Origin: Fusarium oxysporum f. sp. lycopersici 4287 | Lineage: Eukaryota; Ascomycota; Sordariomycetes; Hypocreales; Nectriaceae | Length of the DNA stretch: 64,000 nucleotides | Assembly (NCBI RefSeq): GCF_000149955.1 | Contig: NC_030986.1 | Coordinates: forward strand, 5,823,910 to 5,887,909 | Direction of reading: 5' to 3' | Shown here: positions 1 through 11,447 of the stretch, in pieces | Layout: every line of letters starts with the position of its first letter | Position numbering within the stretch: position 1 is the stretch's first letter | Translations under genes and position numbers: made by a program | Notes under the pieces: model-generated | What the model saw: only the letters and a program-made list of their open reading frames with translations | Database searches by the model: none | What the model was told of the DNA's origin: nothing

Positions 1-478
1 GTTGTCGTCACTGCTCTCAGCGCATCCTTTGCCAAGTCTGGCGCTTCATCAATTGGATTGGCTGTTGTGCCGTTCCTATTCATCTTCTTTGCAGGATATG
101 ACGTTGGACTGTAAGCTTCACTGATGTTTCGATTTTGTCACAGCTAACATATTCAGAACACCATTCCTTGTCGCATATCCCTGCGAGATCTGGCAATTTT
201 CTCTTCGATCTCGTGGTCTCACGGTGGCCTGGTGCACGACCGTCGCATCAATCTTCTTCAACAGCTTCGTCAACGCCATTGCTCTCGACGCGATTCAATG
301 GAGGTATTACATTGTGTTCGCCGTTATTCTGTTCATCTTCATTTTCGTCGTCTATTTTACCTACCCCGAAACACGTGGACACACGTTGGAGCAGATGGCG
401 GTTATATTTGATGGTGATGATGCAGTGCCGTCTCAAGCTGTTGCACTGGAAAAGACTGATGTTGAAGAGAAGGAATAA
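1..478 (+). CDS. MFS sugar transporter, C-terminal part (5' end outside window)
   Basis: This is the C-terminal third of a major facilitator superfamily sugar permease, an integral plasma-membrane protein that imports a sugar by proton symport. Exon 1 is read from base 1 in frame 1 to 110. An intron at 111-156 has a GTAAGC donor and a CTAAC branch next to the CAG acceptor, and the last exon runs 157-478. The joined reading gives a hydrophobic helix, the loop GLTPFLVAYPCEIWQFSLRS, a second long helix (WRYYIVFAVILFIFIFVVYF) and the sugar-porter signature PETRGHTLEQ after the last helix. The cytoplasmic tail ends in a charged stretch. The substrate cannot be told from this fragment; lactose/cellobiose-permease-like and hexose transporters share these motifs. 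It may simply flank the catabolic cluster. Confidence 0.9.
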
Positions 479-767
479 TGATAGGAATGCTGAGATAAGA
501 TAAGGCTTGTTAGTAATCAAAACAAGCATCGTCGATCGTCGATCTAATGATATGATCGGTGATTGATTGATTGGTCGATTCTGAATCTGACGTTTTAGGC
601 TGCCGTTGCTATCAATGACGTCAGTGTGAATGTATCATGTGCCCAGTCTCGTCGTAAGCTTGATTCCTTTCAAAAAGGCTTCTCTCCTCTTCCTTTCCCC
701 TCTTCTTCTGTATCAACACTTTGTCTCAATCAAATCACCAAATAATACTGCGAAAGTGGTTGCCAAA

Positions 768-1140
768 ATGCTCAACAACGCTGTCATCGCTTTCCTCCAG
801 CTCTGGCTTGCTACGCTTGCCTTTGCTGCTCCCATCGCTGACGAGGTTACCGTCACTGGCGCTAAGCCGTGGCACTACGGAACTGGTGGTGGAATTATCG
901 GTTTCATCATTTTGGTCCTTGATATTCTTGTCTGGAGTGCGTATTTCCATGTCTCCTCGCTGTCTAGACCATGCTAACGAATGTACAGTCGAGGTCCTTC
1001 AGTCGAACCGCCCCGTCTCGCACAAGATCCTTTGGTGTCTGGTTGTCTTCCTCTTCCCCGTCGTCGGAATGATCATCTACTACCTCTTCTCCAACCGCAA
1101 GTCTCACATGCGCAACTCTGACTACACCCCGGTTCCCTAA
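768..1140 (+). CDS. small membrane protein, PLDc_N (phospholipase-D nuclease N-terminal) type
   Basis: This two-exon gene (768-936, 989-1140; intron 937-988 with a GCTAAC branch) encodes 106 residues. The ATG at 768 has a good context (gccaaaATG). Residues 1-22 look like a signal peptide ending near AFAAP. Two hydrophobic segments follow at about 43-57 and 68-88, then a polar tail. The arrangement of two helices with a conserved W and the VGMIIYYLF stretch fits the PLDc_N family of short membrane proteins common in filamentous fungi, whose function is unknown. There is no catalytic PLD domain. It is transcribed in the same direction as the preceding transporter, but nothing links it to the phenolic catabolism genes. 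Confidence 0.82.
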
Positions 1141-1687
1141 ATGCATCGCGCATCAATTGACGACAGTCACGCGACACACGGCAACAATACGACAAATGAA
1201 GAAATGGGGCTGAGGAATGACGTACGAGGCAACAGGAAAGTGGAAGTGGAAACGGGCAACAATTAAATCAGATAGCGACTTGTTTTTATGGTAAATGAAT
1301 TGACGAAACGTTTACTTGGGAGCTCCGAGTACGCCTTGCAGCCGTGTGAATATGGCCACGACCACAGCTGTCATTCAGCCTGGCCAACATCAACTAAATT
1401 GTCTTTCTGCCTGTTTTAATTCCCCGTTCGACTGCGAAATAAATCTATTTTCTGCCTTGACTGACTAATTATCCCATGTTAGTACATTTACTTGCACAAC
1501 CAACTGCATATGCACGTCTACGCGCGCGACAAGTGAAACATCAACATGGCGTAGCATCTCAGCCGGCCGTTGGTCCAGACCCAACAACATGTACTTATTT
1601 ACGCCAAAATCCATGCCAACAGCCATAACAGATACATACAAACAATTGCAATTTCATTTCACCACCTACGGCGCTTCTCACTTCACA
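1141..1687 (+). other. intergenic region, 547 bp
   Basis: The region lies between the small membrane protein gene and the next gene on the same strand. It must hold the 3' UTR of the former and the promoter of the latter. An open frame extends upstream of 1688 to an ATG at 1589, but the downstream ATG at 1688 better matches the start of the protein family. No repeat or RNA gene was recognised. Confidence 0.5.
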
Positions 1688-4600
1688 ATGCCACCCAATC
1701 AACGCGAAATTCAGCGACAGCTGATGAGAAAGTACAACATCATTTTTGACGGTCCAATTGACTCAATCACCAGTCCTCAGTGGCCGGGCAACTGCAACAC
1801 CATTTTTGACCACATTCGGCGACTCGGCAAAACGGATTACTCAGACTACCGCGAGAGCATCTCCGCAGACTTCACGCGGTTTACATGGAGGCACCAGGTT
1901 CAGCAGCGCGCAAAGCGTATTACAAAGATTGCCAAACGCTGCTTAGAGAGCAGGAAGAATGAAAGCGGATGGCGTCTGGCGCTCGAATCAGAAGTCATGA
2001 CCCGATTTTCTGTAGAGATTGCTTGGTAAGTTCTGTCAGGTTGATTATCGGTCACAAGATTGCTGAAATATTAACAAGTCGGAATTGCCGTGGACGACTT
2101 TGGCGTTCTGAGTAAGAAGTCGACCCAACCACTCAAGAGGCTGAAGAGGATGACCCTAATTCCCTTCGGGCTCGACAGAGGAGGCGTCAGTCGTGTACAT
2201 GTAAGCCTAATGGCTTCTCGCGAGACATGTGAGTGCATTGTATCGTTGAGTTTGGACCCATGTTAATCACTTTTTAGACCAGAGCAGGGAATCAGCCCCT
2301 TGTTCGACGACAGAGCTGAAGAAGCAATTATCTATTCTAGTGAACTGCGAGCGGAGCTCCCGAAACGTGAGCACCGCCCCGATCGAGTCTTTGGGCTACA
2401 GGTTACCGAAAGGCTCTCTCGGCTACTAAACTACGCCGAGGATATCAGGAGTAGCCCGTTCAGGCTCGACGGAGATCCTCTTGTCTTTCCCTTTCTGGTG
2501 ATTGAAGCCAAATCTGAGAAGGGCAGTGATGCTTTCACCGACACGCAGGTTCAAACTGCCTTCGCTATCAGAGAGCTACTCTCCATACAGCAGGAACTAG
2601 CCCATGTTGCGAATGAAAATGAAGAATGGGATGGAGGTCCACTTGTGTGGTTTCTGTCATACAAAGGCGAGCAGTGGAGAGTATTCGCAGCTTACATTCA
2701 TACCACCCCTGATACGATATCTTATGTGAGTATAGCACGCATGAAACACATTTAGAGTCTAACACTCTTGCAGCGAGTGGTTCGTCTTTGGAGTGGCGGC
2801 GTCGACTCGCTAGACGGTGCACTTCAACTGCTTCTCATTATCGACTATATCGCTGATTGGGCACGGGACATCTATCGCGAAGGCATCGCCCGTAGCCTTC
2901 AAAGGCTTGCGCCCACTGACTCGGAGAGCCTGAGGCACGATGACGATATCTTCTCCATGGCTGGAAATATCAGATCGTGGATTGCCAGTAATTTCGACAG
3001 GAGTCACGACGCAAAGGACCGGCCTATGGGAGTCTCTCTCTGCAAATTCGACTGCGGGTCAGGAGTTTTTCGAGACGCTAGATTTGTTGACTCCCAATGC
3101 ATCGGTTTAGTTATCACCCACCACAATGTCGAATCCTTTCTGCGGACAGCCACCACGGACGAGGAGACAAGAGGTCTGATATCCATTCTTCTGGAAAGCT
3201 TAGAGCGTCCCTGTCTTGCGAAGGGCCAAGTACTCAACGACTTGGAGCTCATGTGGACAGACACTGACCGCAATCTGTCTGAAATACTACATCCAGAAGA
3301 CGTATTCTATGTTGTCGCTGTAGCAACATTTTATCTCAGCCCAGGCTGGAAGCCAACGAGAGAATTGACGTATCTAGCAGTCTCAAAGAAACTTGTCCAA
3401 GACTCCATCCGGTCCCCAGCGGGGCCACTTTCATCCACCATACAACTTGAGAAAGCTCCGATGGTCGAAGACTTAGAATCATTCCGCGGGCTTCTTAATA
3501 TGTCGGCCGAGGATAATTTGAATGCCTGTCTTTATAACTTTTGCCTTCGGACTGATAAGCCAACCAGAGCTCGACGTTCGGAAGTCAACTATGTTTGGAA
3601 GACCCTACCGACAGTTGCATCGGATGATGCTGATCGGGAGCTACAAGACCGAGTTCTGCGGGCTTGTGCACGACCTAGCACAAGGAACTTTGTGCGTAAG
3701 CTGCATTCCATATATAAGATAGGGAGGAATGAACCGGATGTTTCATTTCTTCGTGTATCGTCAACAATGGATCGACTGGCCAGCCCCGAGGATTTGCAAC
3801 TTCGACCCGACATTTTGGACCAGACAGAATGGCCCTGGGCACACGATAGCAGTTTCAAAACAATGAAGGAGTCGAACAAGGAATTGATCATTGTCAGGAG
3901 AGCTGCGCAGGTTACTTATTTCCGAGCGGATATGTGTATCTATGTTCTCGATACATCACTGGCGCAGCGAGGTATTCCCCAAGCTCTATTTTCTTGTCCA
4001 CCGGAGACCCACGTGCTTATGCTCAAGCTTGATGAGGATCCCAGCAACATTGGTAGGTGGGGAACCTCGTTATATCCAGAAGATGAGTTCAGGAAAGGTT
4101 GGAACCTTGCTATTCATACTTCAGACGACATAGGCCGTCTAATGGATCACTTTGACAAGTTGAAGAAAGAGCTAAGGCAGTATCGAGGTTTTGGATTACT
4201 ATCTAAGTGGAAGCATGTTACGACAGGTTGGGCCATGGATCAGAATATTAGGTCTCTGGACTTTGCCTCTAATCGGCCTTTTATAAGACATTCATACCAA
4301 GCCCCGCTGAGTAGCACATTACTCAAAGAGGAAGACTATGGATCTGACCGATTGCCTCCAATGCCCTTCCATTCTGGAGTCAAACAGGCGAATGATGCTA
4401 CAACGAGGGCAGCGGGGTCAGCAAATAGAACGGCCGAATCAGTACGCAGACCAACACTAGAACGGATATTGCAAAACACAGACAACACTCGAGACGGTGA
4501 CGACCGTGCGAACTTCTCTGCTATGCCAGAGCAACGAAAAGAAAAAAGGCCCATAGTGGCGGTGGATGAGCCTGATGAGGCTGAGTCCTCAGCACATGCA

Positions 4601-4705
4601 GAACGACGAGCTCGTCAGGAGCGTGAAGTTGCCCGACGGTTTAATAGTGATTTTCTTTCCGACAAGGAGCTGGAAGAATTGTTGGCAAAGGGAACGCTTT
4701 TCTGA
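1688..4705 (+). CDS. large hypothetical protein with PD-(D/E)XK-like motif; in-frame TAA in exon 2
   Basis: Four exons (1688-2025, 2079-2228, 2278-2725, 2774-4705) join in frame to about 955 residues. The N-terminal part begins MPPNQREIQRQLMRKYN and has a Cys pair (CRNC). Near residue 238 the core LVIEAKSEKG, preceded by a conserved acidic stretch, resembles the (D/E)XK half of a PD-(D/E)XK nuclease fold. The long last exon has no domain I can name and ends in a charged coiled segment (AERRARQEREVARRF). From memory, related multi-exon proteins are widespread and multicopy in Fusarium; their function is unknown. In exon 2 the frame is interrupted by TAA at 2113-2115. The frame on both sides looks coding (RLWRSE, then EVDPTTQEAEEDDPNS), and I found no workable intron that removes the stop. 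The gene is therefore either recently disabled or has a base error here. Confidence 0.7.
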
Positions 4706-4852
4706 ACTGCCACATACTGGTATTGGCGTATATCTGTACCATTATAAATTATCCTGTTATAAGAACTCAATAAATAAAGATGATAGAGTCGGAACAGGTA
4801 GAAGTCACAAATACAGTTAGAAGATAGCCATAAAATTCTTATTCCACTCCCT

Positions 4853-5798
4853 TCAAGACAAATATTTAGTGAACCACCTAACTAATTGGTCTTCTGCCTG
4901 ATCAGCCATATCTTTCTCCTCCTTGTTATCCGGGTTGCCTCTAACAGCGAACCCGTGCTTTGCATTAGGAATGATAACAACTTCAGTGTCCACATCCTTC
5001 TTCGCATCCAGGATCTCAGCTGCCTTGTGCACCTCCTTCAAAGGCAAGGCAAAGTCGACATCACCAATGGCCATACTGTAGGGCAGTTTCACAGGTTCGA
5101 TGTCTCGGGAAACCTCGATTTCACTCGGGTGAGCAGTGAAGGCTGCGTCGATGATCGTCTTGCCATTCGCAGCTACCTCGCCGTGGGCTAAATGGGTGAT
5201 ACCATATGCGCCCCAGCAGAAGCCCACCACGCCAACCTTGAGATTAGCTGCTTCATTGCAACGGAGGTCGTCCATGAACTTGCGAATGCCAGGATAACGC
5301 TTCTCGGGCTTGTTACGAATACTGAAAGGCACCATGACGAATGCAGCCTTTAATAAGTTCCATCTGATTCTCTGCGTTAGGAATAACAGTGTTGCTTGGT
5401 ACATGTTTAACTTACGGTTTTACCAGCCATCCCCAGAAACCTCTATCATTAAGAACACTGTCAATGACGGCTTTGATGGATGCGGGCGCAGATGTGCCTG
5501 AAAATAAACACATTAGCCTCCAAGTACCGAGGACATGGACAGAAACCATGAACTCACCATGCATGAAATCAGGAACGTATACTCTGCAGCCAGTTCGCTC
5601 TGCATATCTGTCTGCCACACCACGTAGGTTTGTCGTGTTCCACCCAAATGCATCCGACATGACAACTATCAGTCCCTTTGTCGAAACCTCTTTGGTCTGA
5701 GGTTCTGTAACGTATAAATCATGACCATGAAGTTTGGCCTCGCGGCCGTAAACAGGACCAGGATGGTCATGTCCTGTGTAACAGTCAGCGCACGGCAT
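4853..5798 (-). CDS. dienelactone hydrolase family protein
   Basis: Three exons (5798-5558, 5497-5416, 5369-4853) give 279 residues. The start is the ATG of MPCADCYTGHDHPG, which is typical of fungal dienelactone hydrolases. The fold is an alpha/beta hydrolase with a cysteine nucleophile: GFCWGAYG carries the Cys, the Asp lies in the region before PLKEV, and NAKHGF carries the His. Members open dienelactones to maleylacetate, or act as general carboxyesterases in the cytosol. Maleylacetate is also the substrate of the reductase at 19447, so the two fit one pathway. The acceptor of intron 2 is tight: only the second of two nearby AGs (intron 5370-5415) keeps the frame. The exact physiological substrate is an inference. 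Confidence 0.88.
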
Positions 5799-5799
5799 T

Positions 5800-6229
5800 T
5801 TGCTTAATGTTGACGGCTGAGTTTGAAGCACAAAAAGAGGGCCAGTCACTCATTCAGAATTGGCCAACTAGAGATACCGAATGAAATGCTAATTGGTGAG
5901 GATTGCGCTTTATCAAGCTTAGTTGAGACTACGACTGTTTCCCGTGTGGGGTTCCGAACACCCGGCCCGGTGGGCACCCCCACCAGAAGTTCCTGATATG
6001 CTCTGTTGTTATGGATCTAGTTTAGCACCCACTCGCTAAGGGAGTCTCGTCAGGTGGCACCGCAAGAATTCAACGCGCTTGTTGCTTCATAGCATTGATA
6101 TGCTACCATCACGGTTGCATTTTCTAACTTAATAAGTGATGCTCATTGACAGTAATACATCGGACTATTTGATGATAACTTGTTGCAAAATGAACGCCAA
6201 AATAGTTATACAGCCAAGTATAGACAATT
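5800..6229. promoter_or_regulatory. upstream region of the dienelactone hydrolase gene
   Basis: These 430 bp separate the dienelactone hydrolase start from the 3' end of the next gene on the same strand. At about 5969-5984 the sequence has GGTGGG, a 4-bp spacer and CCCACC, an inverted hexamer pair seen in several promoters of this cluster. A GTGGGG hexamer lies at about 5946. No coding sequence was recognised. Confidence 0.5.
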
Positions 6230-7375
6230 CTACCATGAGTTAGGAGCAACGTCTGTGTAGACTCTGAAGCCACTATTCTGCTTCGCATCCTCGAAAGCCT
6301 CGTGATGCTCCTCCAAGCCGTACACCTTGTGACTCGAGCCCCCACGCTTGCCGAGCTTGAGAACCCCCGAATTTACCATCTTGATAGTCAACTCAATTCC
6401 TCCTCGTGATACCATGACCTTACCAATGATCTTGATGTTTTTGTGCATCACGAGTGTGTACGGAACTGAGATAGACCCAGACGGTGCTCCGCTGAGGACA
6501 ACCCTGCCTTCTGGTAGCACAGCCTGTATGGCGGCCGAGAAGTAGGGAGAGCCGTTCAAGCTGCCTGATGCCCAGTCATTGTATACTTCGACACCGCGCC
6601 CATCGGGGCTTGCCTTTCGGATTGCGGCCGCGTCCACCTCGTCATCTCCAGTCATGACAACATAGCTGAATCTCTCGTGGTTCCCAAGCTGCTGTTTAAG
6701 GTATGCGAGCTTCGTCTCACTACGACCAATAGCAATGACGTTGGCGCCCAGAGCCAGTGCCATGTCAGAGGTGATGCCTCCGTAGGTCCCAGTGGCTGGA
6801 CCAAGTACAATCGTCTCGCCTGCTAGTAGATTGGCAGCCTCGAATAACGCTCCAGCAGAGATGCTGTAGAAGGAGATCTCGTGAAGGTCCGCAGGCGTGT
6901 ATCCAAGCTGCTTGCATAGCCGATCCTCGTCTAACATAAAGACATTCTCGAGAGGAACCTTTTGATACTGTTGGAGGGCGCCATCTCGCCATTCTCCCTG
7001 CATGAGCTTGCGGCCTTTCGTGCCCTCTCCGCCGTGGTGTCCCTGGATGATATTCACGCTAGGATCGTCTCGCGCATAGATGGCGGCCGAGAAAAAGACC
7101 AGATCACCGGGCTTGGCAAGTATGGCATCCGATCCGACAGCGTGTACCCGGCCGATATGGCTTGGATGCGGCACCAGGGGAAGGCTCAGGTTGAAGACAG
7201 GCAGCTTGCCCTGGTGAATATCTTCGGCATAAGGGAATACCACTGTGTTTAGAACTTTGACGACGGCTGAGCCAGCTGTTGCCTCAGGGACGGGGAGTTC
7301 AACGAGCTCCAGAGGTTTGTCGAATGACGAGAGCCATAAGGCACGATTCGTAGTTGTAGGGACGCTGGGACTCAT
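6230..7375 (-). CDS. MDR-family (zinc-type alcohol dehydrogenase-like) oxidoreductase
   Basis: This intronless gene encodes 381 residues of the medium-chain dehydrogenase/reductase superfamily. The N-terminal GroES-like half is followed by a Rossmann NAD(P)-binding half with a glycine-rich segment (VLGPATGTYGG, about residues 190-201). The length is normal. The usual structural-zinc cysteine cluster is not seen, so it may be a zinc-independent member. Such enzymes interconvert alcohols, ketones or enones in the cytosol. In this cluster it could process an alcohol or aldehyde made during phenolic degradation, but the substrate is not determined by the sequence. It lies head to tail with the dienelactone hydrolase gene, with a CCACCC/GGGTGG pair about 175 bp upstream of its start. 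Confidence 0.85.
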   Translation of the reverse strand: MSPSVPTTTNRALWLSSFDKPLELVELPVPEATAGSAVVKVLNTVVFPYAEDIHQGKLPVFNLSLPLVPHPSHIGRVHAVGSDAILAKPGDLVFFSAAIYARDDPSVNIIQGHHGGEGTKGRKLMQGEWRDGALQQYQKVPLENVFMLDEDRLCKQLGYTPADLHEISFYSISAGALFEAANLLAGETIVLGPATGTYGGITSDMALALGANVIAIGRSETKLAYLKQQLGNHERFSYVVMTGDDEVDAAAIRKASPDGRGVEVYNDWASGSLNGSPYFSAAIQAVLPEGRVVLSGAPSGSISVPYTLVMHKNIKIIGKVMVSRGGIELTIKMVNSGVLKLGKRGGSSHKVYGLEEHHEAFEDAKQNSGFRVYTDVAPNSW

Positions 7376-7867
7376 GTTGGGACTGGTGGAATGGGATTGA
7401 GCGGTGAAATTGATTGGAGAGAAGGGAGGCTTTGGGAAAGTTGCAGTTGGTAGCTAAATACAAATGCTTGACTAGTCTCAGTAAGCAACAAGCCAGCTAC
7501 CTCACCAGCTACTACTACCAAGACTTTCGAGCCAGCCTCGAAAAGGAGCGGGTGGAGTTCATTCCCACCCGATGACACAACTCCACCCGTACAACCCATG
7601 AAATCTCCACGTAATTGATGTCTAGCACCGCTTTGGGAGCATATTTGATCAGCTCGAAAACTGTAGAGTGGGCAAAGCCAAACAAAGTGGTGGTGGAGTT
7701 CCAAGACTCGCCGTATTTCGTCAATTGATACATAGAGATAGTGATTGTACATGAATATTACGGAAATTTACAAGAGAACCTGCCCAGAGGTCATTACAAT
7801 CTTAATGAGAATAGAAGAACCCGATCAAAATAGTGAAATCAGTTCTCAGTTTTTAAACGTCCTTATA
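7376..7867. promoter_or_regulatory. promoter of the MDR dehydrogenase gene
   Basis: The region carries GGGTGG, a 9-bp spacer and CCACCC at about 7550-7570, and a further CCACCC near 7582. These match the hexamer pairs in the other promoters of the block. The distal part is the 3' flank of the Zn2Cys6 regulator gene. Short open frames in it have no coding character. Confidence 0.5.
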
Positions 7868-9938
7868 TTACCATGCCATCCCGTTCAAGTAGTCTAGACT
7901 CTCCATGTCCTGCTGGGTCGGTATGCCTGCTTCGCCCAACTCTCCTGTACTAAATATCATGCCCCAGGTTTCTATATCGTATTCGTCCAAATTTCCAACT
8001 GATGTCGGTGCATGATATTGTGTAGTTGGCTCTATTTGGTTATTTTGTCAGCACGAACTAGAAAAGAAAGTTCATTGACCTACCCTCTGCTTGGCAAGTT
8101 GATGAAATGGTGGAAAGCGGTTCTGGCCTGTTAGTGCTAGCAGAGACCGTTTCAGGGAGCTCCGGAGGTGTCAGTAGTAAATTAGGAGAAGGCTGACTCG
8201 AGACCAGTAAATCAGCAGAATGGTCCTGCCGCACAGGCCTAAAGCCTCTTCTGCGTCCAAGGTCTTGGTAAATCTTGAATATAGCGGGCATGTTAGCTAC
8301 ACCAAACTCCTTCACAAAAGCTGCCATGAGATATCCCATAGACAGGCCTGCTAATCCTGTAATTTGTGTACTCGGTAGCCCATTTGTGGCAGCAAGATGT
8401 GACCTGAGGTGCATATCGGTGCTCGCGAAGGCGAGGTGAAGGTTGTACAGTTGCGGTGTCAGGTGCGGTGCCGTTCCCGGCTGAACCTTGCCAGGCAATG
8501 GTGAAATCTGACAATGCTGTGGAAGTCCATCATACCAGCGATTCAATGCCAGTAGACTTTTGGTGCAAGGCCTGTTTGAAGATTGATGATTCGACATGGC
8601 ATCGTTTAGGATACATATTAAGCTGACGTAGCAGTTGAAGATACTTTACACCCGCGAAAGCTGGGTCATGGAGTTAGTGTTGCCCAAAGTTGTAGAAGTT
8701 ACGTTCTGCGGTTCCCATTCATTCGGACCTGTTTCTGCGAGCTTCGGGGAGAAACATAAATCTCCTGTCCTGAGATGGGGTGGCTTGCGCAAACGACATG
8801 ATACGAGAGTATCGAGTATAAAGCAACTTAGGAGAAGCCGCTTCTGATTTTCATCATCGACATTTCCGGCATTGGAACCGTTGCTGGTAGAAGGCGCAGT
8901 ACCGAGATGAAGACAAATCCTCACTGCTTGGCCAATCAAGTGCCATGAAGACACAAGATCTTCCTGATCCATTTTGAAAAGGCCCAGGATAAGCAAAGCT
9001 TGAACGTAGCCTGCAAGTCGCGCATCGTCGTTAGGTATCCGTTGTCTCGCCTTGGAATAGATTATTTCGGGAGCAGGAAGAGCAGATTGACCATCAGACG
9101 CTCCAGTATGGTTACGGGTATCTTGAAGTGAAGCATAAGCAGCAACGGCCCATAGAGTGGCCATATTTCCCTCTTCTGCCCGATCGTCTCTTGACGGCGA
9201 ATACAACAACTCCAGCATCTTGTGCTTTTGGACCATCGGGAGCCAACAGTTGGTATGGGCAAAGTATATATCAATTAAGCGCCGTACCTGCTGAGCAGAA
9301 GCGGGGGATGATACGTCGTTCCATGGAGCCGGTTGGGGCACTGACGCGTCATGAGAGGAAGGCGTGTTGGCCCTGTCGGTATCCATGGGGTCTGGGACCT
9401 CCCGAGCGTCATTGGCTGGCGTTGAAGTCTGTACAGCCTCGAATGCCTTGCCACGAGGGGCGAGGTTGGGAGTGGAGGCTTCAGCCTTGACGGATGCCAC
9501 GGAATTTGCACCGGAGTCGTTCCCTTGCTGAATATTCGACAACAGCAGATCCAATTCTTCTTGGATGTCACTACCGTCCCAACCTTGTCTGAGTGTCTCG
9601 TAGTCTCTGACAAGCCTGGTGTTCAAGACCAATCTGGATCGCGAATCTAGGGAAAACTGAATATCTGGCAAGAGCTCTTGGACTACAACCTTGCTATTAG
9701 GAACGACGGTGAATACAAGTGCCCAAAGTAGTTCCAGAGCCCTCACATAGCCCGTCGTCAACCCACGCTTCTTGGAGTCGGGGCCGTAGCTGCATGGGTA
9801 GTGGATGGCAGAGCATCGCGAGCAGGTTGGGTGGCTGCCATCGCATCTGTGCTTACGAGCACGGCAGTAATTGCAGGCTCTTGAGACGCGCTTGTGTTTG
9901 TTGACTCTTGTGCGTTTGGGTTTGGCAGGTGGATCCAT
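7868..9938 (-). CDS. Zn2Cys6 transcription factor (QutA/QA-1F-like); in-frame TAA near its middle
   Basis: The N-terminus holds a clear Zn(II)2Cys6 binuclear cluster, CNYCRARKHRCDGSHPTCSRC, after a basic KRTRVNKHKR stretch (residues 7-45). A linker rich in S, P and D follows, and then a fungal-specific middle-homology domain (RRLIDIYFAHTNCWLPMVQ, GQAVRICLHLG, LDTLVSCRLRKPP). The frame continues past a TAA at 8646-8648 into SIFNCYVSLICILNDAMS and LLALNRWYDGLPQHC, which look like the rest of the same domain. An intron at 8032-8083 leads to the last exon ending GMAW at 7868. With the stop read through, the protein would be about 672 residues; as written it stops after 430. The inferred role is nuclear activation of neighbouring aromatic catabolism genes. 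A 27-nt GTAAAG...CAG segment could only just act as an intron, which is improbably short. Confidence 0.82.
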
Positions 9939-10407
9939 TGTGATTGTAACGGTGATGAGAATTTGCGGCTCTGGAGGTAGTCTAGCCTATTAGCTTTTAT
10001 GATAAACAGTTCAATATTTAAAATAACGGATGGTTTGGTACTTGGAGGCGGCTGAAATACGCGCTACATAAATCGTAATTCCCACTTACGGTGGGTAACT
10101 TTAAGTTGTCTGTCGGTCGATCCACCTGCCCCGTCCAGCACAAAAAGTACTGTAAAGTGCTACCTCACACAACTAAATACCACGCAAGGTTACCCATTTC
10201 ACTTAATTATGCCCAGTAGTGAGGTATCACGAAAGCCAGCAGCGTTTCAAACGGACATGTATCAGGTATGCAATCGGTCTGCTCAACTCAGGCTGCCGCA
10301 AGGCGTGCATACACGTTTATACAAGGCACATATAGTCAAATTTAAGCAATTGAGTACCCATTCAGATCTATCCTCTCAAAACCTATTCTCTTCCAAATGA
10401 TATCATG
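9939..10407. promoter_or_regulatory. promoter of the Zn2Cys6 regulator gene
   Basis: About 145 bp upstream of the regulator start, at 10081-10095, lies CCCAC, a 5-bp spacer and GTGGG. This everted version of the hexamer pair in the structural-gene promoters could mean autoregulation or control by the second regulator. The distal half is the 3' flank of the alpha/beta hydrolase gene. No gene was seen. Confidence 0.45.
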
Positions 10408-11447
10408 TCAGACATGGGCCTTGAGGAACTCAAAGCCCTTTTCCAAAAGTTCAAGTGCATTCTCAGGCTGTCCAATTTCATCAAAGCCGTGTTGTCCTCC
10501 TTCCACCAGGACCAATTCCGTCTCGACACCGTGTCTCTTGAGTTCGTCATATGCCTGTTGTGACAGCCTTGCCGGCACTAGCTTGTCTTCGGCGCCGTGG
10601 ATGAAAAAGGTGGGAGGAAATCTACCCTTGGAGAAGAGCGAAGCCGGGTCCACGCGATCATAGTCGCCGTCTCCTACAACCGTCTTCAAGTGTGTTCCCT
10701 TTCCGAGCTGATCAAACATCCAGGCAACACGATAGTTGGCCAAGTTAGGCCCTTTCGGTCCCACCGGAGGGGGTGCTGAGGTGGGAGGAGGGTCATCTTT
10801 CCAAATTTTGCTCGTGAAATCTTGATCAATCTGAGGAGCACCTGGAGGTGCAGGTAAGGGGACATGGAAGGCCGAGTCTGCTAGGTACTTGATCCCGTAA
10901 ATGTCGAGAGTTGCGCGAGGGGGTTGGGGCGAACTGGCCTAGACGGTCCGCATATTAGTATCTCATACCCGTGTCAGAAACTATGGTATCTGCTCACTGT
11001 CAGAAGGGCCAAGGTGCCACCGCATGAATGACCCAGTGTTACAATCCGAGATCCATCCGCTTTTACATGAGCATCTTCGAGGAGCAGCTGGGGTAATTTT
11101 GTCCGCGACCATTCATATGCGTCCAGTGCATCTTTGACCGGTCCTTCAAAGACTGTAACCGTGGGAGCCAGTCGATAGTTGGCGGATACAACCACAAAAC
11201 CTAGATCCAAGAGCTTTTCGGACTGGTCTCGCGGGAGCATTTGTTTCGAGCCGACCGTGAAATTTCCGCCATGGAAATGTAATGCTGTATCTCAATGCAT
11301 CAGATGCCTACTCAGAGAGGACGAGGATTGGGTAGTTTGCGTACCTATTGGAAGCTTCGAAGCGATCGTGGTCTTTCTGAAGTATACGTCAGCGGCTACC
11401 GGGATTCCATTGATGGCTTTGAAGACGTATTCCTTGCGAGTGGTCAT
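10408..11447 (-). CDS. alpha/beta hydrolase (esterase/lipase family)
   Basis: Three exons (11447-11345, 11284-10998, 10938-10408) give 306 residues starting MTTRKEYVFK. Features of a serine hydrolase are visible: an HFHGG oxyanion-hole motif at the start of exon 2, the nucleophile elbow GHSCGG near residue 120, an Asp in HGAEDKLVP and the His in EGGQHGF near the C-terminus. There is no signal peptide, so it is probably cytosolic. It probably hydrolyses a small ester. In this setting a phenolic ester or a lactone intermediate is possible, but that is inference. The two introns are short (60 and 59 nt). It is co-oriented with the regulators on both sides. Confidence 0.86.

Noticed and set aside
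8646..8672. 27-nt intron (GTAAAG...GTCAG) removing the TAA in the Zn2Cys6 gene
   Set aside because: It would be far shorter than any other intron here (42 nt or more), and the removed segment itself looks like coding sequence of the domain.
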